Positions 9,177 to 18,402 of a DNA stretch of 64,000 nt are shown piece after piece (within the stretch, counting starts at the first letter, position 1; each line of letters begins with the position of its first letter). The position numbers and the translations under genes were made by a program. The notes under the pieces were generated by a model. The model saw nothing but the letters and a program-made list of their open reading frames with translations, was not told where the DNA came from and made no database searches. This DNA comes from Bog-159 sp963738375 (lineage in GTDB: Bacteria; Acidobacteriota; Terriglobia; Bryobacterales; Bryobacteraceae): positions 744,001 through 808,000 of the forward strand of contig CAVTWL010000004.1 of assembly GCA_963738375.1 (NCBI GenBank), in the 5' to 3' direction.

Positions 9177-9485
9177 TTATACTTGTGCGCCCGGGGGAGG
9201 AGGCGGGGTCGCTGGAGTTTCCGGCGCAGCCGGCGGATGAATCCTTTCCACCACGACTGTGAAATGCGCGAAATGAGCCGCAATCGCGCCCACCGCGGCT
9301 AACACCGGAGCCACCACCACGCCGATTGCCGCCAGAGTCAGCGGGATTTCCATGAAAGTATGGCCGTGGTCATCGCGGATAATAATCCGCCGGATATTTC
9401 CCTCGTGAATCAACTCCTGAACTTTGTCGACCAGCTCCTTGCCAAGGACTTTGAACTCCTCCATCGTCACGCGAAAGTTTTCCAT
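9177..9485 (-). CDS. DUF4342 domain protein
   Basis: A 102-residue protein with the DUF4342 pattern: an N-terminal helix (FKVLGKELVDKVQELIHEGN), then RRIIIRDDHGHTFMEIPLT, and a hydrophobic segment (about 50-72) that may be a membrane anchor, followed by a Pro-rich tail. The family is small and its function unknown; similar domains accompany ribosome-associated or UBA-like folds in some bacteria. Its stop codon is immediately before the proposed start of the PilT-like gene, so the two are probably translated together. No strong promoter is evident upstream between 9486 and 9544. Confidence 0.82.
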   Translation of the reverse strand: MENFRVTMEEFKVLGKELVDKVQELIHEGNIRRIIIRDDHGHTFMEIPLTLAAIGVVVAPVLAAVGAIAAHFAHFTVVVERIHPPAAPETPATPPPPPGAQV

Positions 9486-9544
9486 AGATTATTCTTTCAG
9501 TGTAACAGGCGTGATTGGGCGGCCCGCCCCACGAAGGGAGAGGT

Positions 9545-11772
9545 TCATGCGAGTTGGTTTTTGATCGGCAGATCGCGAATGCGCTTGCCGGTGGCGGCGA
9601 AAATTGCATTACAGATGGCGGGCGCCATGGGCGGAACGCCAGGTTCGCCGACCCCCGCGGGTGGCGCGGTACTCGGCACAATGTGCACGCGCGTCTCCAC
9701 GGGTGCTTCGTTGAACCGTGCGACAGGATAGTTGTGATAATTGGATTGCTCCACCCGGCCATTGGCGGCCGTGATTTCTCCCATCAGCGCAATGCTCGCG
9801 CCGAAGACCGATGCGCCTTCTAACTGGGAGCGTACCCGATCGGGATGAATGACCTGGCCGGCATCGAGCGCAATATCGACGCGCGGAATTCGGATTTTGC
9901 CGCCGTCCACTTCCACCGCGGCCACGGCGGCGACGTAGGTGTAGAAACTGCGATGAACGGCGATCCCCAGAGCGCGTCCGTTGCCCGCTTTGTTTTTCGC
10001 CCAACCGGACCGTTCAGCGGCGATCTCAATCACGCGGCGCATGCGCGCGATATCCAGCATGTAGGGATCGGGGCCTTTGCGTTCTTCGGGCGGACGCCGA
10101 TCGACGAGGCGCGGTTTGCCTAACATATCGAGCAGGTATTCCACGCGGTCTCGCCCAGCAGCGGCAGCCAATTCATCGGTAAAGGATTGCACAGCGAAAG
10201 CATGGGGAATATTGGCGACGGATCGCATCCAGCCAATGCGGATGTGCGTATCCGCCGGTCCGCATTCGGCCCGGAAATTGGCAATTTCGAACGGAACGTC
10301 GTTCCAGCCCATGTCGAGCTCGAAGGTTCCGTATTTCGCCGTCACATCGTCCTGCGACCCGATGGGGGGAAAGCGCTGCGCTGCAGCCACGCGGTAGGGC
10401 GGCCTTTTTCGTCCGTCGCCGCTTTCATATACATCGCGGCCACGGCGTGATAGAAGCCGAAGCGAATGTCGTCCTCACGCGACCAGACCACTTTCACGGG
10501 CTTGCCCACTTGTTTCGAAAGGATAGCCGCCTCCGCAACGTAATCCGGCTTGGATTTGCGGCCGAATCCCCCGCCGAGCAGGGTGACGTGGCAGGTGACG
10601 TCCGCCGGCTTGATGCCAAGGGCCTTGGCAACCGTATCCTGGACGGCTTGTGGATTCTGCGTCGGCGCCCAGGCGGTTACTTTGCCGTTCTTGAATTCGG
10701 CGACAGCCACCGGTGGTTCCATGGTTGCGTGGGCGAGGTAAGGCACGTAATATTCGGCCTCGTGTACCCTCGCCGCGCCCTTGAAAGCGGCATCCACGTC
10801 GCCGTCGTTACGCGATACTTTGCACGGCTGTCGCGCGGTTTCCCGCAGTGTCTTCTTGTAAGCGCCGGAATCGAGTGTTGCATTAGGGCCGGGTTCCCAG
10901 TCGATTTTCAGCTTCCGGCGTCCCTGCATGGCGGCCCAGGTATTGTCGGCAATTACAGCCACTCCGCCCAGGGGTTGAAACGCGTAGGGCGGCTTGAAGG
11001 GAGGGATGGTCAGCGTTTGAGAAACACCGCGGACCTTGCGCGCCTCGGAATCGTCGTAGCCTTTGAGCGTCCCGCCAAAAACGGGAGGGTGCTCGATCGA
11101 TGCATAGACCATGCCTGGCATGCGTGCGTCCATCCCGAACGTGGCGCGGCCCTCGACGATGTCGTCGAGATCGGTGATGGGGACATTCTTGCCGATGTAA
11201 CGGTAGTCGGCGGAAGGTTTGAATTTCAAATGCTCCTTAGCCGGCACCGGCTGGTTCGCCGCAATCGCCACTAATTCGCCATAGCCCAGCTTCCGCCCGG
11301 ACCCTTCATGCACCACTTCATGATTTCTGCCCCGGCATTCCGCCGCCGGCACATTCCATTTGGATCCAGCCGCGCTTTCCAGCATCATGCGCGCTGAAGC
11401 ACCAGCCTCCCGCATCGCGTCGTAAAAATCGCGGATGGATTCCGAGCCGTCCGTGTCCTGGCTGCCGTACTTGGCGTCGCCGATGGCTTGCTCGATTTTG
11501 ACGCGCGCCCAATCGGCTTCGAGTTCCTCCGCCACGATCATGGGCAAGGCGGTGCGGATTCCAGTACCCATTTCAGAACGATGGGCGATGATGATGACAC
11601 GCCCGTCGGGCTCAATGCCCAGATAAACGCTGGGCTGCCAGATTGCGCCGTCCGCCGGGGCGGCTCTCGCTTTCATCGGTAGAAAACTCGCTCCGAGCAC
11701 GAGCGCCCCTGCCGAGAATACGCCGCCCAGAAAATCGCGCCGGCTGACTACCGCGATGGTCTCGCGCTTCAT
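9545..11772 (-). CDS. iorB: Molybdopterin-binding large subunit of an isoquinoline 1-oxidoreductase-like hydroxylase (frameshifted)
   Basis: The catalytic subunit of a xanthine oxidase-family molybdenum hydroxylase. It starts at 11772 with a Tat signal (SRRDFLGG then a hydrophobic stretch), so it is exported folded. Motifs include HRSEMGTGIRTALPMIVAEE, EAEYYVPYLAHATMEPP, and LLGGGFGRKSKPD in the molybdopterin domains, and GVGEPGVPPMAPAI near the end with the conserved Glu region. A single base is missing from a C run (positions 10364-10369), which breaks the frame; adding it gives 742 residues, normal for IorB. The start overlaps the stop of iorA as ATGA. It probably oxidises an aldehyde or N-heterocycle; the substrate is unknown. 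Confidence 0.9.
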
Positions 11773-12225
11773 GCCTTCACCCCCGCGGCGATCTTCACCG
11801 CATGCCGGATGCGTTGATAGGTTCCGCATCGGCAAATGTTGCCCTGCATGGCTTCGTCGATTTCCCGATCGGTGGGCTTGGGCTTTTCCGCCAGCAGCGA
11901 CGCCGCCTGCATGATTTGGCCGCTCTGACAATATCCGCATTGCGGCACGTTTACCAGCGCGCCACGCCTTCTGCAGCGGATGATCGGCCTTGGCACTGAG
12001 CCCCTCGATTGTAGTGATGCGCTTGCCGGCGACGTCACCCATATGGGTCACGCAGCTTCGCACCGCCCGGCCTTCCACGTGTACCGTGCAGGCGCCGCAC
12101 AGGCCCATGCCGCATCCGAACTTCGCGCCGGTCAATTCCAGCAGATCCCGCAGATACCAAAGAACCGGCATACCCGGATCGCCATCATACTGCGCTAAGC
12201 TTCCGTTAACGGTGAGTTTTATCAT
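11769..12225 (-). CDS. iorA: 2Fe-2S small subunit of an isoquinoline 1-oxidoreductase-like hydroxylase (frameshifted)
   Basis: The electron-transfer partner of IorB. The N-terminal plant ferredoxin-like domain has the four cysteines Cys38, Cys43, Cys46 and Cys58 (GCGMGLCGAC, RSCVTH). The second, all-helical 2Fe-2S domain carries QCGYCQSGQ and NICRCGTY. One extra base near 11960 separates the two domains; removing it gives 151 residues, the usual size. Its start overlaps the cupin stop as ATGA, and its stop overlaps the iorB start as ATGA, so cupin-iorA-iorB is a tight operon. Electrons probably pass to a membrane or periplasmic cytochrome. Confidence 0.9.
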
Positions 12226-12704
12226 TTGTTCTCGTCGCTCCCGGCGTGGATCGGATCTACCCAGCTGACCTCGCTGGACGCTTCCGCGGGTTCGATGTCC
12301 AGGTTCACGACTACGGCCTCGTTATCACTGCGCACCAGCACGCATGCGAGGGTTTCATCGGCCGATGCGTTGATCTCCTGGTGTGGCACGTACGGCGGCA
12401 CGTAAATAAAATCTCCAGGGCCAGCTTCGCTGGTATATTCGAGTCTCTCGCCCCAACGCATGCGCGCACGGCCTCGCAACACGTAAAGTACGCTTTCGAG
12501 GGCGCCGTGATGATGAGCGCCGGTTTTCGCGTTGGGGAAGATTTGGACGGTGCCAGCCCATAGCTTCTGTGCGCCCACCCGCGCAAAGTTGACGGCCGCC
12601 GCGCGATTCATACCCGGAGTCTGCGCGGTGTTGGTATCGAGCGAACCCGCGGGGATCACTTTCACGCCGTGGGTTTTCCAGTCCACGCGCTCCGGCTCCG
12701 TCAT
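12222..12704 (-). CDS. Cupin domain protein
   Basis: A 160-residue single-domain cupin. Motif 1 is AKTGAHHHGALESVLYVLRG, with His and Glu metal ligands, and motif 2 is GPGDFIYVPPYVPHQEIN, with the last His ligand. Small cupins of this type are often metal-dependent dioxygenases, isomerases or sensors. It is the first gene of the cupin-iorA-iorB operon, so it may act on the same substrate or product. I place the start at the ATG at 12704 (MTEPERVDW); an ATG at 12734 is also possible and would leave just 36 bases to the divergent transaminase gene. Confidence 0.82.
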   Translation of the reverse strand: MTEPERVDWKTHGVKVIPAGSLDTNTAQTPGMNRAAAVNFARVGAQKLWAGTVQIFPNAKTGAHHHGALESVLYVLRGRARMRWGERLEYTSEAGPGDFIYVPPYVPHQEINASADETLACVLVRSDNEAVVVNLDIEPAEASSEVSWVDPIHAGSDENK

Positions 12705-12770
12705 ATCGATCAGTTTACCCGACTTTTCGCGCATTCTCGCAAGCTTGGTCCAGTTAATGCAATGTTTATA

Positions 12771-14166
12771 ATGAGCATGATGGCCCTCACGAATTCGGCT
12801 TCCCGCGATATTGCGTCTACCGTTCATCCTTATACGAACCTGAAATTGCACGAGACGGCGGGTCCGCTGGTGATTGCGGAAGGCGACGGCGTGTTCGTCC
12901 GCGACGAAAATGGCAAGTCATATTTGGAAGGGCTGGCCGGCCTCTGGTGCGTGAGTCTGGGTTTTTCCGAAAGGCGCCTGGCGGAGGCCGCCTACCGCCA
13001 GATGTTGAAGCTGCCCTTCTATCACACCTTCGCCCATAAGGCGACCGATATCGGCATCGAACTCGCCGAGAAGCTGCTGAGCATCGCGCCGGCGCCCATG
13101 TCGAAGGCGTTTTTCGTGAATTCGGGGTCGGAGGCCAACGATACGGCCGTTAAACTGGTCTGGTACTACAACAACGCCATGGGCCGGCCGTTGAAGAAAA
13201 AGGTCATCAGCCGGACCAAGTCCTATCACGGCGTGACGGTGGCCAGCGCCAGTCTGACAGGGCTGCCGAACAATCACCGCGACTTCGATTTGCCGATCAG
13301 GAACATTCTGCACGTCGACTGTCCGCACTATTACCGGTACGGCTTGCCGCGCGAGAGCGAGGAGGCGTTCGCCAGCCGCATGGCCGACTCGTTGGAACAG
13401 CGCATCGTGAGCGAAGGCGCCGGTACGGTGGCGGCATTCATTGCCGAGCCGGTGATGGGCGCGGGCGGCGTGATTCTGCCTCCCGCAACCTATTGGGAAA
13501 AGGTGCAGGCAGTCTTGCGGAAATACGACGTGCTACTGATCGCGGACGAAGTCATTTGCGCATTCGGCCGCACTGGCGAGATGTGGGGTAGCCTGACCTA
13601 CGGGATGCAGCCGGATATGATCACGTGCGCCAAAGCGCTTTCCTCCGGCTACCTTCCGATCGGCGCGGTAATGATTGCGGAGCCGATTTACGAAGCGTTG
13701 GTGCGGCAGTCGGAAAAGATCGGTGTGTTCAGTCATGGCTTCACTTACAGCGGCCATCCGGTCAGTTCGGCGGTGGCGCTTGAGACGCTGAAGATTTACG
13801 AGCAGGACGACGTCTTGGGTCATGTGCGAAAAGTCGCTCCGCGCTTCCAGGCAGGACTGCGCCGCTTTGCGGACCACCCGCTGGTGGGCGAAGTACGCGG
13901 GATCGGGCTGGTCGGCGCGGTGGAGTTGGTGGCCGACAAAAAAACCAAAGCATCGTTCGATGCCGCTGAAAGCGTGGGCCCTTTCTTGGTCAAGACGGGC
14001 GCATCACCACGGTCTGATCCTACGCGCCCTGGGCGACATCGTCGCGTTTTGTCCGCCGCTGATCATCAGCGAAGCCGAGATCGATCTGTTGTTCGAACGG
14101 TTCGCTCTGGCGCTGGAGGATGCGGCGGCGATGGTGCGGGAAGTCAGAAAGACGGCGGCGTGTTGA
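12771..14166 (+). CDS. Class III aminotransferase, omega-amino acid/putrescine type (frameshifted)
   Basis: A PLP-dependent fold type I transaminase that moves an amino group from an omega-amine such as putrescine or beta-alanine to a keto acid. Counting from ATG 12771: NSGSEANDTAVK (about 117-128), SYHGVTVASASLTG, FIAEPVMGAGGV, LLIADEVICAFGRTG with the PLP-ring Asp259, and the Schiff-base Lys288 in CAKALSSGYLPIGAV. GLWCVSLGF and similar stretches resemble SpuC-type pyruvate transaminases. One extra G in the GGG at 13997-13999 breaks the frame; removing it restores AHHHGLILRALGDIVAFCPPL and a 464-residue protein. Several ATGs lie between 12762 and 12780, and none has a clear ribosome binding site. 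It leads the amine-catabolism island. Confidence 0.88.
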
Positions 14167-14326
14167 TCCCGAGAATCAGCGTCCCGGTGTTGCCGGCATC
14201 CGACCAACAATGCTCGGTCTTACTATTTAAATAGAACCTATCGCCTGCGCCCGGCGCCACGCGAAACAAGGGCGGTTGCATGTTGACGATCACTCCAAAT
14301 TGCTGAGCAAACTGTCTCGAGAGAGA
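14144..14326 (-). pseudogene. Possible C-terminal remnant of an unidentified gene
   Basis: The 282 bases between the transaminase and the flavoprotein gene are otherwise empty. On the minus strand one frame is open for 60 codons and reads like real protein: VIVNMQPPLFRVAPG, then GDRFYLNSKTEHCWSDAG and LILGINTPPSF. It has no proper start (a TAA lies just upstream) and its end overlaps the transaminase 3' end. It could be the tail of a displaced gene. I cannot assign a family. Confidence 0.25.
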
Positions 14327-14448
14327 TTAGGGATCGACAGGGCCCGTCTCAAACCGTCTCATATAACAGCCGAAGCAGCTCGCTTCAGCTCATGTCGCTT
14401 AAGCTTCGCGTATACTCTTAGATCTACGGCAAGGTTGCGGAGCATCGT

Positions 14449-16391
14449 ATGAGCCAATTCTCCGATCGCGAACTTGGCATGGACCGGCCCATCAAGCGGC
14501 GAGATTTCCTGAATGGCGTGGCGGCTGCCGTCGGGGTGCCGCTGCTGGGATTGTCATCCGCCTCCGCCCAACCGCTGCCGCCTCCGTCCAGCTACCCGCC
14601 CACGCTCACCGGCATGCGCGGCCTGTATCCTGGCTCGTTCAACACCGCGCATGCGCTGCGCGATCACACCTTGAATCAGCAGGAAAAGCTTCCGACACCG
14701 GCGAGCGCTACGACCTGGTGATTGTAGGCGGCGGGATCAGCGGCCTCAGCGCCGCCCATTTCTACCGGAAAGCGGCGGGCAACAGCGCGCGCATTCTGAT
14801 TCTCGACATTCTTGACGACTTCGGCGGACATGCCAAACGTAACGAGTTCGAGATCGATGGACGCAAGCTGTTGGGCTACGGAGGCACCTTTGCGATCGAG
14901 AGCCCCAGCCCCTATAGCCCCATCGCCAAGAGCGTCATCGACGAATTGGGGCTCGACGTAACCAGAACCGCGCAAGTTTTGGATCGAAAGCTGTATCCAT
15001 CCCTGGGCATGGGCCCGGGCATTTTTTTTGACAAGGAAACCTTCGGCGCCGACGTCTTGCTGCCCGACCCCAAACCGGAGAAGGATGCCGACTTTGGCGA
15101 TCCGGGCACTCTGGAAACGCATTGGAAAGCGTTTCACGAACGCGCACCGCTGCCGCAGGCCGCTAAGCTTGACGTCCAGCGAATTTACGAAGACAAGAAA
15201 GACTACATGCCGGGCCTATCGGCCGCCGAGAAGAAGGTCCGCCTGGCTCGCATGACTTACGCCAAGTATCTGACCGAAGTCGTGGGCGCCGATCCCGCCG
15301 TGACGAAATATTTTCAAACGCGGCCCCATGCTTACTTCGGAGTCGGTATCGAGGCAGTTTCCGCGCAAGATGCGTGGGGGTTCGGACTGCCTGGTTTCCA
15401 GGGCTTAGACTTGGGTACCGAGCCCGGCCCCGGCATCAGTCACGACTCCATTCAGAGTGAAGAGGCGGAGAAGTACTGGTTTCATTTTCCAGACGGGAAC
15501 GCGTCGATCGCTCGTCTGCTGGTGCGGAAACTGCTGCCGGCCGCAATTCCCGGCAACACGGTCGATGACGTGGTCACGGCGCGCGCCGACTACGCGCGGC
15601 TGGATGAAACAGGGTCGAAGGTGCGAATTCGCCTAAACAGCACGGTGACGCGTGTCAAGCACCTGGGTTCGGTGGATTCAGCCAGGGAAGTGGAAATCCA
15701 CTACGTGAAAGATGGCAAGCTGCAATCGGTTCGCGCCGGCCGCGCAATTCTGGCGTGCTGGCACGGCATGATTCCCTATCTCACCGACGAGATATCCGAA
15801 CGGCAACGGGCGGCGATGGCTTCCGCCGCTAAAGTACCCATCGTTTACACCAATGTTCTGCTCAAGCAATGGACGGCTTTTCAAAAGGCGGGCGTCAACT
15901 CCATCTACGCGCCGGGCAGCTACTGTGAGGCTGTCCAGCTGGATCTGCCGGTGAGCATGGGCAATTACGTGTGCTCGCGAAAACCGGAGGAAGCGATTAT
16001 CGTGCACTTGATGAAGACGCCCTGCCATCCGGGCTTGCCCGCGCGCGATCAGCATCGTGCCGGCCGCATTGAGTTATATGGAACCAGCTTCGAGACATTC
16101 GAGCGCAACATCCGCGACGAGATGGCCCGTGCGCTGGGAAGCTCCGGATTTGATGCCGCGCGCGACATCGCTGCCATCACGGTGAACCGTTGGCCGCACG
16201 GGTATGCGTACGAATACAACTCATTGTTCGATCCGTTCTGGCTGGATGGCGGCGAGCAGCCCTGCGTGATTGCGCGGCAGCCATTCGGAAGAGTAGCCAT
16301 CGCAAACGCGGACGCGGCAGCCTATGCCTACACCGACGCGGCAATCGATGAAGCCTATCGAGCGGTCAACGATCTGCTGGGAATCGCTTAG
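14449..16391 (+). CDS. Tat-exported FAD-dependent amine oxidase, spermidine dehydrogenase-like (frameshifted)
   Basis: A flavoprotein of the amine oxidase superfamily. It begins with a Tat signal (KRRDFLNGVAAAVGVPLLGL, about residues 17-36). A one-base deletion near 14682-14690 moves the Rossmann domain to another frame; adding a G restores GERYDLVIVGGGISGL and a protein of 647 residues. After the dinucleotide-binding motif comes FGGHAKRNEF, a long substrate domain, and a C-terminal FAD contact near RQPFGRVAIANADAAAYAYTDAA. This architecture resembles SpdH, which cleaves spermidine to an aminoaldehyde and a diamine. A TATACT sequence at 14411 is a possible -10 element. The stop is 4 bases before the GNAT-transaminase start. 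Confidence 0.82.
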
Positions 16392-16395
16392 TTTT

Positions 16396-18402
16396 ATGAG
16401 ATGGTATTACCGCAAGCTTTCGGGTGACATCGCAGTGATGCAGGCACGGCCCGAATTTGCCGCGCAACTGGAACGGCTGCAACGCCTCTGTTTCCCCACG
16501 CTCGCCGATGAGGAGCGATTCAAGAGCGAACATTATCTGAAGCACATGGAGCTGTTCGAGGATGGGCAGTTTGTCGTGCTCGACGGCGAGCGAGTGATAG
16601 GCGCGACCACCACGCTGCGGCTGAATTTCGATTTCGATCACGGGGGGCACACTTTTGCCGAGATCATTCAGGGCGGCTGGTTAACTTCGCACCAGCCGGA
16701 AGGAGCGTGGCTCTACGGCGCCGATCTTGCCGTCGATCCGGAATTTCGCGGCAGGGGTCTCGCGACGGCGCTATATGCCGCGCGGCAGGAGGTTGTCTGG
16801 CGCCTGGGGCTTGCGGGGCAAGTGACCGCGGGTATGATCCCAGGCTACGGGGCGTTGAAAGGCAAGATGCCGGTGGAGGAGTATTACGCGGGCGTGGTCG
16901 CGGGCAAGATTCGCGATTCCACGTTGAGCATGCAACTGGGCGTCGGCTTCGAGCCGCGCAAGCTGCTAGCCAATTACTTGAACGACCCGGTCTGTGACAA
17001 TTACAGCGTGCTGCTGGTACTCGGTTCGGACAAGCCGGTGCGCGGCGCATCGAAGGAGCATGCCATGTCTTACATCCGGCTTAATACGGAGATTCCAGGG
17101 CCGAAAGCAAAAGAATTTCTGGCGCGGCGCGCCGCGGCCGTACCCAGCGGGTTGGGACGCGCCACGCAAGTAGTGGTGGAACGGGCCGATGGTGCGCTGG
17201 TGTTCGATGTGGACGGCAACGCGTTGATCGACCTTGCGGGCGGGATCGGAATGCTGGCTGTCGGGCATTCGCCAAAGACCGTTGTGGACGCGATCAAGAA
17301 TCAAGCGGAAAAATTCATTCATCCCTGCGCCCTGGTGGCGACGTACGAGTCCTACATTGAGCTCGCGGAATTACTGAATGAGCTGACGCCGGGAAATTTC
17401 GCCAAGAAGACGCTGCTGGCCAACAGCGGCGCGGAAGCGGTTGAGAATTCCGTGAAGCTGTCGCGCAAGTTCACGGGGCGATCGACGGTGATCTGTTTTG
17501 AGGGCGGCTATCATGGCCGCACTCTGCTGACCCTGAGCTTGACCAGCAAATACGGGCTCTTCAAGAGCGGCTTCGGACCCTTCGCGCCAGAGATCGTGCG
17601 CCTGCCGATTCCCAACGTCTACCGCACGCCAAAGGGCATGACGCAGGACGAGTACATAGACTTCGGGATTCAACAGTTGGAGCACGCGCTGATCGCGCAG
17701 GTGGATCCGGCGGCGGTGGCGGCCATCATTATCGAACCGGTGCAGGGCGAGGCGGGCTTTCTGCCCGTTCCGGCGCGCTTCTTGCGGCGTATCCGCGAGC
17801 TTTGCGACCAGCATTCGATGGTAATGATCGCCGATGAAGTGCAATGCGGCTGTGGGCGCACAGGCAAACTGTTTGCCGTGGAGCACTACGGGGTCGTACC
17901 GGACCTGATCGTATCGGCAAAATCGCTGGGCGCGGGGATGCCCATCAGCGCCGTAACGGGCCGCGCGGAAATCATGGATTCCGCGCATTTGGGCGGAGTC
18001 GGCAGCACCTACGGCGGAAGTCCGGTGGCCTGCGCGGCGGCCGTGGAAGCGCTGCGCATCATCCGCCAGCCGGAGTTTTTGGCTCACGCAAATCATTTGG
18101 GCGGCGTGATGCGGGAAATCCTGGAAGGATGGCAGGCGCGGTGGCCGATGGTCGGAGATGTGCGCGGCTTGGGGCCGATGCTGCTGGTGGAGCTGGTCAC
18201 CGACCGGGAAACGAAAGCGCCCATGCCGGCTGCCGAGGTGGTCGGCATCGTGCAGCGAGCCGCCGCGAGGGGCGTACTGCTGATTCGCGCCGGGTTATTC
18301 AGCAATTGCATTCGTTTTCTACCGCCGCTGAACATGCCCGAAGACATGTTGCGAGAAGCTTTGGCTGCGGTGGAGCATGCCATGGAAGAGGTCGCAGCTT
18401 GA
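16396..18402 (+). CDS. GNAT acetyltransferase fused to a class III (GABA-type) aminotransferase
   Basis: One open frame of 668 residues with two parts. Residues 1 to about 220 form a GNAT-like acetyl-CoA-dependent acyltransferase with the motif A signature DPEFRGRGLATAL at 114-126. Residues 224-668 form a complete GabT-type transaminase: ANSGAEAVENSVKL, EGGYHGRTLL, IIIEPVQGEAGF, MIADEVQCGCGRTG (PLP Asp480) and Lys509 in SAKSLGAGMPIS. The junction Met224 has its own strong ribosome binding site, so a separate transaminase may also be made. The fusion could be real or come from an indel that removed a stop; many indels occur nearby. It follows the flavoprotein by 4 bases, and its stop overlaps the next start. 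Confidence 0.85.
   Translation: MRWYYRKLSGDIAVMQARPEFAAQLERLQRLCFPTLADEERFKSEHYLKHMELFEDGQFVVLDGERVIGATTTLRLNFDFDHGGHTFAEIIQGGWLTSHQPEGAWLYGADLAVDPEFRGRGLATALYAARQEVVWRLGLAGQVTAGMIPGYGALKGKMPVEEYYAGVVAGKIRDSTLSMQLGVGFEPRKLLANYLNDPVCDNYSVLLVLGSDKPVRGASKEHAMSYIRLNTEIPGPKAKEFLARRAAAVPSGLGRATQVVVERADGALVFDVDGNALIDLAGGIGMLAVGHSPKTVVDAIKNQAEKFIHPCALVATYESYIELAELLNELTPGNFAKKTLLANSGAEAVENSVKLSRKFTGRSTVICFEGGYHGRTLLTLSLTSKYGLFKSGFGPFAPEIVRLPIPNVYRTPKGMTQDEYIDFGIQQLEHALIAQVDPAAVAAIIIEPVQGEAGFLPVPARFLRRIRELCDQHSMVMIADEVQCGCGRTGKLFAVEHYGVVPDLIVSAKSLGAGMPISAVTGRAEIMDSAHLGGVGSTYGGSPVACAAAVEALRIIRQPEFLAHANHLGGVMREILEGWQARWPMVGDVRGLGPMLLVELVTDRETKAPMPAAEVVGIVQRAAARGVLLIRAGLFSNCIRFLPPLNMPEDMLREALAAVEHAMEEVAA
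17053..17067 (+). promoter_or_regulatory. Internal ribosome binding site and start codon for the transaminase half
   Basis: AAGGAG at 17053-17058 is followed after six bases by ATG at 17065, in frame with the larger coding region. The ATG corresponds to the normal first residue of GabT-type enzymes (MSYIRLNTEIPGPKAK). The site would allow the transaminase to be made without the GNAT domain. Confidence 0.55.

Noticed and set aside
10342..12225. A single 627-codon frame that seems to fuse the 2Fe-2S and molybdopterin subunits
   Set aside because: The apparent fusion comes from one extra base near 11960. The second 2Fe-2S domain (QCGYCQSGQ, NICRCGTY) is in the other frame and ends with ATGA at the IorB start, so these are two genes.
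17844..18398. N-terminal extension of the amidohydrolase by 185 codons
   Set aside because: It overlaps the transaminase in another frame and has no domain; the TTG at 18399 with GAAGAGG upstream gives a normal amidohydrolase start.
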